Position numbers and translations under genes: made by a program
Shown: positions 60,269 to 64,000 of the stretch, one piece after another
Layout of the letters: the number at the start of each line of letters is the position of its first letter
Numbering within the stretch: the stretch's first letter is position 1
Notes under the pieces: model-generated
The model's database searches: none
Told to the model about the DNA's origin: nothing
What the model saw: only the letters and a program-made list of their open reading frames with translations
Source of the DNA: Chimonanthus salicifolius
Taxonomy: Eukaryota; Streptophyta; Magnoliopsida; Laurales; Calycanthaceae
Length of the DNA: 64,000 nt
Reading direction: 5' to 3'
Assembly: GCA_013350335.1 (NCBI GenBank)
Contig: CM023536.1
Span: forward strand, 7,956,207 to 8,020,206

Positions 60269-61358
60269 GCTGTCAAGTGTCGATTCTCCCTCTGATTGGG
60301 TTGATCTTTGAATGGTCAAGGTCGGGCATAAGTTGGGCTTAAGCCAAGGAGGTCTCCTTTCTTATCTTGCATAAATTCGAACTTTTGGACAACTCTTTCC
60401 AATGGCCAAATGGAAGGACTAAACCTCCCGGGAGCCCAACAAGTTGAGTTCAACAGTCAATTACAGTCGGCGAAAAGAGAAGGTTGTAGGGGAATCCTCA
60501 GAAGTTGAGAGTTGTGTTGAGGAGATGGCTAAGGTTTCGTTTCTCCATGAAGATCCTTTCTTGGAATGTTCGAGGTATTGGAGACCCGTTAAAAAGAGCT
60601 ACAACAAAGAATTTCATCAAGTCCTTCAACTTCAATTTACAGTCCTTGTGATGATTTGAGAAAGCATGTTTTCCTATTGGAGATGGACTCTGTGGTCAGT
60701 GGCGTGACTGTTGGTGTACTTTGCCAAGATTTCAACATCATCAGGTTTCCTCATGAAGGAACAGGTGTTCCTAGGTCACCAACCATTATGCGCCAACTAT
60801 CTGATTGCATCTTAGACTCTCCTTAGTAGACCTTCCTCTGTCTGGGGGAGAATTCACATGGTCCAACAGTCAAGACAAGCCTAGTCTCTCTCACATTGAC
60901 AAAATTCCTAAAATCGTCAGAGTGATCGGAGATTTCCAGTAACTCTCACATGACTATCTTCCCCCCTTCCCATTTCTAATCATTGGCCTTTGGTACTTGA
61001 CACTTTTGAGGAATCATGGGGACCCTCATCGTTTTGGTTTGAACTCTACTGGCTGAAAGAGAAAGGTTTTAAGGAACTTGTTGTAGAAAAGTGTCAAAAT
61101 GCAATCTTATTAGTAGAAAAGGATTCATTCTCTCCCAAAAGATGGAGTTCTTGAAGAGCAAATTGAAAAAATTGGCACCACTCTAACTTTGGCTTCTCTC
61201 GCCAAGTCTCTTACTTCCCACCTCAATGGTATTAACCAAATCGACATTAGTGAGCAGACATGCAACCTTTCCTAGGAGGATTATCTCTTAAACAAGGAGC
61301 TTCAGGATCAATATCAAATTAAGAGTAAAAATAATAATAATAAGAGGTTAAATGGAAG

Positions 61359-61698
61359 CAATGTCACAAATATCGGCGATAATTTCAAATTTACAACATT
61401 TTTATCGGCAAAATACCATTACCGCATTAATAACAAGTATTTATCGACACTGCAGTAAATTACCAATAAAATCGCATTAAAAACGCGATAAACAGTAATA
61501 TAGCGATAATATCCCGATAAATTCCTTATTAATATTTTTATTTTATTAGTATTTCATTTATTATATTTTTATTATGTTTATATATTATACTTTCTATGAG
61601 ATTTTCCCATTAATTTTTCAGTAAAAATCCGAGAATTTGAAAATATCCCGATATTACCAATTGTCGTTAATATCCTGAGAACAGTATTTGTGACAATG
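61359..61698. mobile_element. hAT-like MITE, CAATGTCACAAAT family, copy in LINE
   Basis: Termini CAATGTCACAAATA and, reversed right, CATTGTCACAAATAC. The flanks AATGGAAG (61351-61358) and AATGGAAA (61699-61706) match at 7 of 8 bases. It interrupts the LINE between the endonuclease and reverse-transcriptase parts. Confidence 0.78.
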
Positions 61699-61797
61699 AA
61701 TGGAAACAGAGGTCCCAGGACAAGCGGATTAAAGATGGTGATAGAAATACAAAATATTTCCTTGCCATACTTCCACATACAACAACCGCGTCAAATC

Positions 61798-61990
61798 TTT
61801 TTTTTTTTGAAATGATAACTATATTAATAAAGAAAAAACACCAGAGGTGCAGGTATAGAGAACAAGAGAAAAAAAAAAAACTAAACTCAAAAAAAAAAAA
61901 ACTGCAGTTATAGATAAGACAATCTTGAGATCTCAACTCAAGCTTGCCGGAAATGGATATGGTCAAAAACCGAAATGGAAACATCAAGAG
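61798..61990 (-). mobile_element. Short LINE 3' tail insertion
   Basis: Starts with a poly-T run, then AACTATATTAATAAAG, as in reversed plant LINE 3' ends. Two poly-A runs follow. It inserts into the older LINE. A similar tail lies at about 42600-42770. Confidence 0.4.
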
Positions 61991-63538
61991 GAAGCTGACT
62001 CATCATTGCAGATCCGCCTTCTACCCACTGCTTTCTTTTTGGAGGTAAGAGTAATTAACTGAAGAGATCAATTTGACAAGCTCCCAAGGTGTTCTATCTT
62101 TTCTGATAGGCAATATTGGGAGGCGCGCCAAGTCCCTAACAGCTTCCAGGTAAGAGAGGACTCAGGGAGCAAGTTGGGCTTAAGGGGAGAGGCCCAAAGT
62201 AAAAAAGGCCCGACGAAGTCCTCCATTGACGATGCTATAATCTTCGATAAGGATGCTATCACTTCCTTTATAGTTAATTTTTTTCAAGACTTATACTGTG
62301 CTAATCCTTTGGCAAGATTGCCTATTGTCAGACTCCCTTTCAAATCTATCTCCCTCTACAACAGTTCCCCTCCTTAAGACCTTTCACTGTGGATGAAATC
62401 AAATATGCGGTTAGGGATCTCAGCGATGATCGTGCTCCTAGTCCGAATGGGTTTTCTATAGCATTCTTCAAGGTCTTTTAGAAAGTAGTCAAGCCCGATT
62501 TAGTTTCTTTCTGTGAGGGGCTTCATCAGTGGGGCAAACTTTCTAAGGAGCTTGGCGCTACTCTTTCCGCCCTTGTTCCTAAAAAAGGTAGGGCCTCTAC
62601 GCTCAGGGATTTTCGGTTGATCAGTCATAAGGGAAGCCCATACAAGATCCTTTTTAATCCCCTTGCCAATAGGGTTGCAGGTGTTCCTCTCAAGCCTTAT
62701 CTCTCATTTTCAGTAGGCGATAATGGATGGTATGAAAATCATGGATGTTGTCATATCTGCTCACGAGTGCATCAACTCCAAATGCAAGTCCAAAAGAAAA
62801 GGTTTAATTTGTAAAATTGACTAGGGAAAGCCTATAACATGGTTGATTGGAGCGTCCTTCAGTTTGTTCTTCCAACATGGGATTTGGAAGGAAATGGTGC
62901 ATTTGGAATGCAAAGTACGTCTCTTTAACGTATTTTTCAATTCGTATTAATGGATCTGCTAAAGGTATCTTCCAAAGCCCCCACGACCTTCGCCAAGGAG
63001 ACCCCCACTCTCCTACTTTGTTCATCATGGTTGTCTAAGCTCTCAGTCTCCACCTTTCTAAGGCAACAAACTTCTTTCTTATTCGTGGCTTCTGGAATGT
63101 GGAGGACCATCAGTGGTTGTGCAGTTTGATTCAAGCAAGGGATCCCTTTTAAAGTCGGTTGTGGAGATTGAGCTAGATTTTGGATTGATCTTTGGTGTCA
63201 TTCCACCCCAGTTGCTAATCATCTCTCCTCCCTCTACCTATTATCTCTCTCTCTTGAGAGTCTTATCTTTGGTTTCTACTTAGTGTTTGGATATCAAATT
63301 ATATGTAATATCAGCCTCTACATGAACTTGTCTGATGCTGAAACAAATGATTTCTCGCATCTCTTGCTTCTTCTCAACTCTGTGCGAATCTGGGTTCAGG
63401 AAGAGGATTCCTTGTATCGATGGTCGGACTCTTCAGGCGCTTTCTCGATGAAGTCTTTTTATGTTTGGAGCAACCAATGCGATCATGTCCCACAATTGTT
63501 GGTTTTTCAGCTCAAAAGGTCTTTATTGGGCTTGGCAT

Positions 63539-63865
63539 GTGTTCATGAAGGGCCCACCAGGCCCAGTTGTGTTTCATGTATGCCCAAACATATAAGGGCT
63601 CTTTTTCCTTAAGGTTCCCCTTACTTGTGAGTGCAGATTTCTCTAGGGTAAGAGGAAGGAAAGAGGGACTGTGAGGAAAGGGGACAAAGGGAAGGGTTGG
63701 GTAATCCTTGTAATTTGTCTGAGATCTTCTTGATAGTGGAATCTTGATGCACGCCCCATGAACTAGGCGGTTTTGCCGAACCACGTAAAATACCCGTGTT
63801 CTTGGTTGTTCTTGTGTGTGTTTTGTTTGATTTGTGATTTGGTTTGTATGGTTTGTTTCACAACA
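63539..63865 (+). repeat. LTR of a Copia-type retrotransposon
   Basis: About 327 bases from TGTTCATGAAGGG to TTTCACAACA, including GCCGAACCACGTAAA and TTCTTGGTTGTTCTTG, common in plant Copia LTRs. It lies against the LINE relic. Both ends are approximate and the partner LTR is beyond the window. Confidence 0.6.
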
Positions 63866-64000
63866 AGTGGTATCCGGATTAGGATTCGGGGTGGAAAGGA
63901 AGTCACAGATTGGAGGAAGCATCTTTTTCTTAGATTTTTTGCACAAGAGTCGTGCATTGTAGGGTTTCCATTGAAACAGCAACGAGAAGATCTCTAGATT
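63866..64000 (+). mobile_element. Copia-type retrotransposon, 5' internal end (cut by window)
   Basis: TGGTATCCGGATTAGG at 63868 directly after the LTR matches the initiator Met-tRNA primer-binding site (TGGTATCAGAG) at its start. The following 120 bases would be leader before gag. No coding region can be judged. Confidence 0.6.

Larger units (their letters stand above)
60547..63535 (+). pseudogene. LINE (L1-type) ORF2 relic
   Basis: At 60547 the plus strand reads MKILSWNVRGIGDPLKRA, the start of the endonuclease of plant L1 LINEs. DLPLSGGEFTWSN follows near 60835-60885. The reverse-transcriptase part is near 62360-62700 (RPFTVDEIKYAVRDL, APSPNGFSIAFFKVF, ALVPKK, DFRLISHKGSPYKIL). Near 63380-63470 is the C-terminal WSDSSGAFSMKSFYVW block. 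Many stops and frameshifts are present, and two later insertions interrupt it. It lies antisense to COI1. Confidence 0.8.

Noticed and set aside
63512..63982. A 156-codon minus-strand gene at the right edge
   Set aside because: It overlaps the LTR and primer-binding site of the Copia-type element and shows only low-complexity Thr/Asn/Pro sequence.
56000..64000. COI1 exon 1 on the minus strand
   Set aside because: None of the minus-strand frames contains an F-box or the following repeats, so I do not place the exon in this window.

Overview
The window is plant nuclear DNA. It is AT-rich, has introns with GT/AG borders, carries angiosperm gene families (laccase, DIVARICATA-type MYB, COI1), and most of its length is transposable-element sequence. 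Long introns and a lignin-type laccase with MYB promoter elements fit a woody angiosperm. I cannot name the species.

Three host genes can be supported. (1) A complete six-exon laccase at 9224-14456 (+), 559 residues, with all four copper-ligand motifs, two AC-type promoter elements and a near-perfect miR397 site. (2) A complete two-exon DIVARICATA-like MYB factor at 47178-48773 (+). Its start codon lies in the last unit of a degenerate tandem repeat. (3) The last two exons of the jasmonate receptor COI1 at 53911-55958 (-). The F-box exon is not in the remaining 8 kb, so intron 1 is either longer than 8 kb or the locus is 5'-truncated.

The centre (35565-42288) is a 6.7-kb Mutator-like element (MULE) with an exact 9-bp target duplication. 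Its long terminal inverted repeats (TIRs) are packed with GATCGATCGCACGAT-type hairpins. Two broken genes are transcribed toward each other: a MULE transposase and a 'putative plant transposon protein' family gene. A 490-bp foldback and a duplicated transposase exon lie between them. The layout resembles maize MuDR, but the second gene is unrelated to mudrB as I know it. Two smaller elements (18662-19292 and 20036-21022) share the order of terminal blocks with this MULE but carry a different palindromic array. One also carries a foreign segment with 54-bp tandem repeats.

The remainder is layered repeats: one complete TRIM retrotransposon with target duplication (24343-24934), a related solo LTR, two probable TRIMs inside laccase introns, tRNA-derived SINEs (two with clear target duplications), at least three hAT-like MITE families with 8-bp duplications, degenerate LINEs on both strands, and the 5' end of a Copia-type LTR element at the right edge. 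Many gene-free stretches hold nothing recognisable beyond AT-rich decay products.
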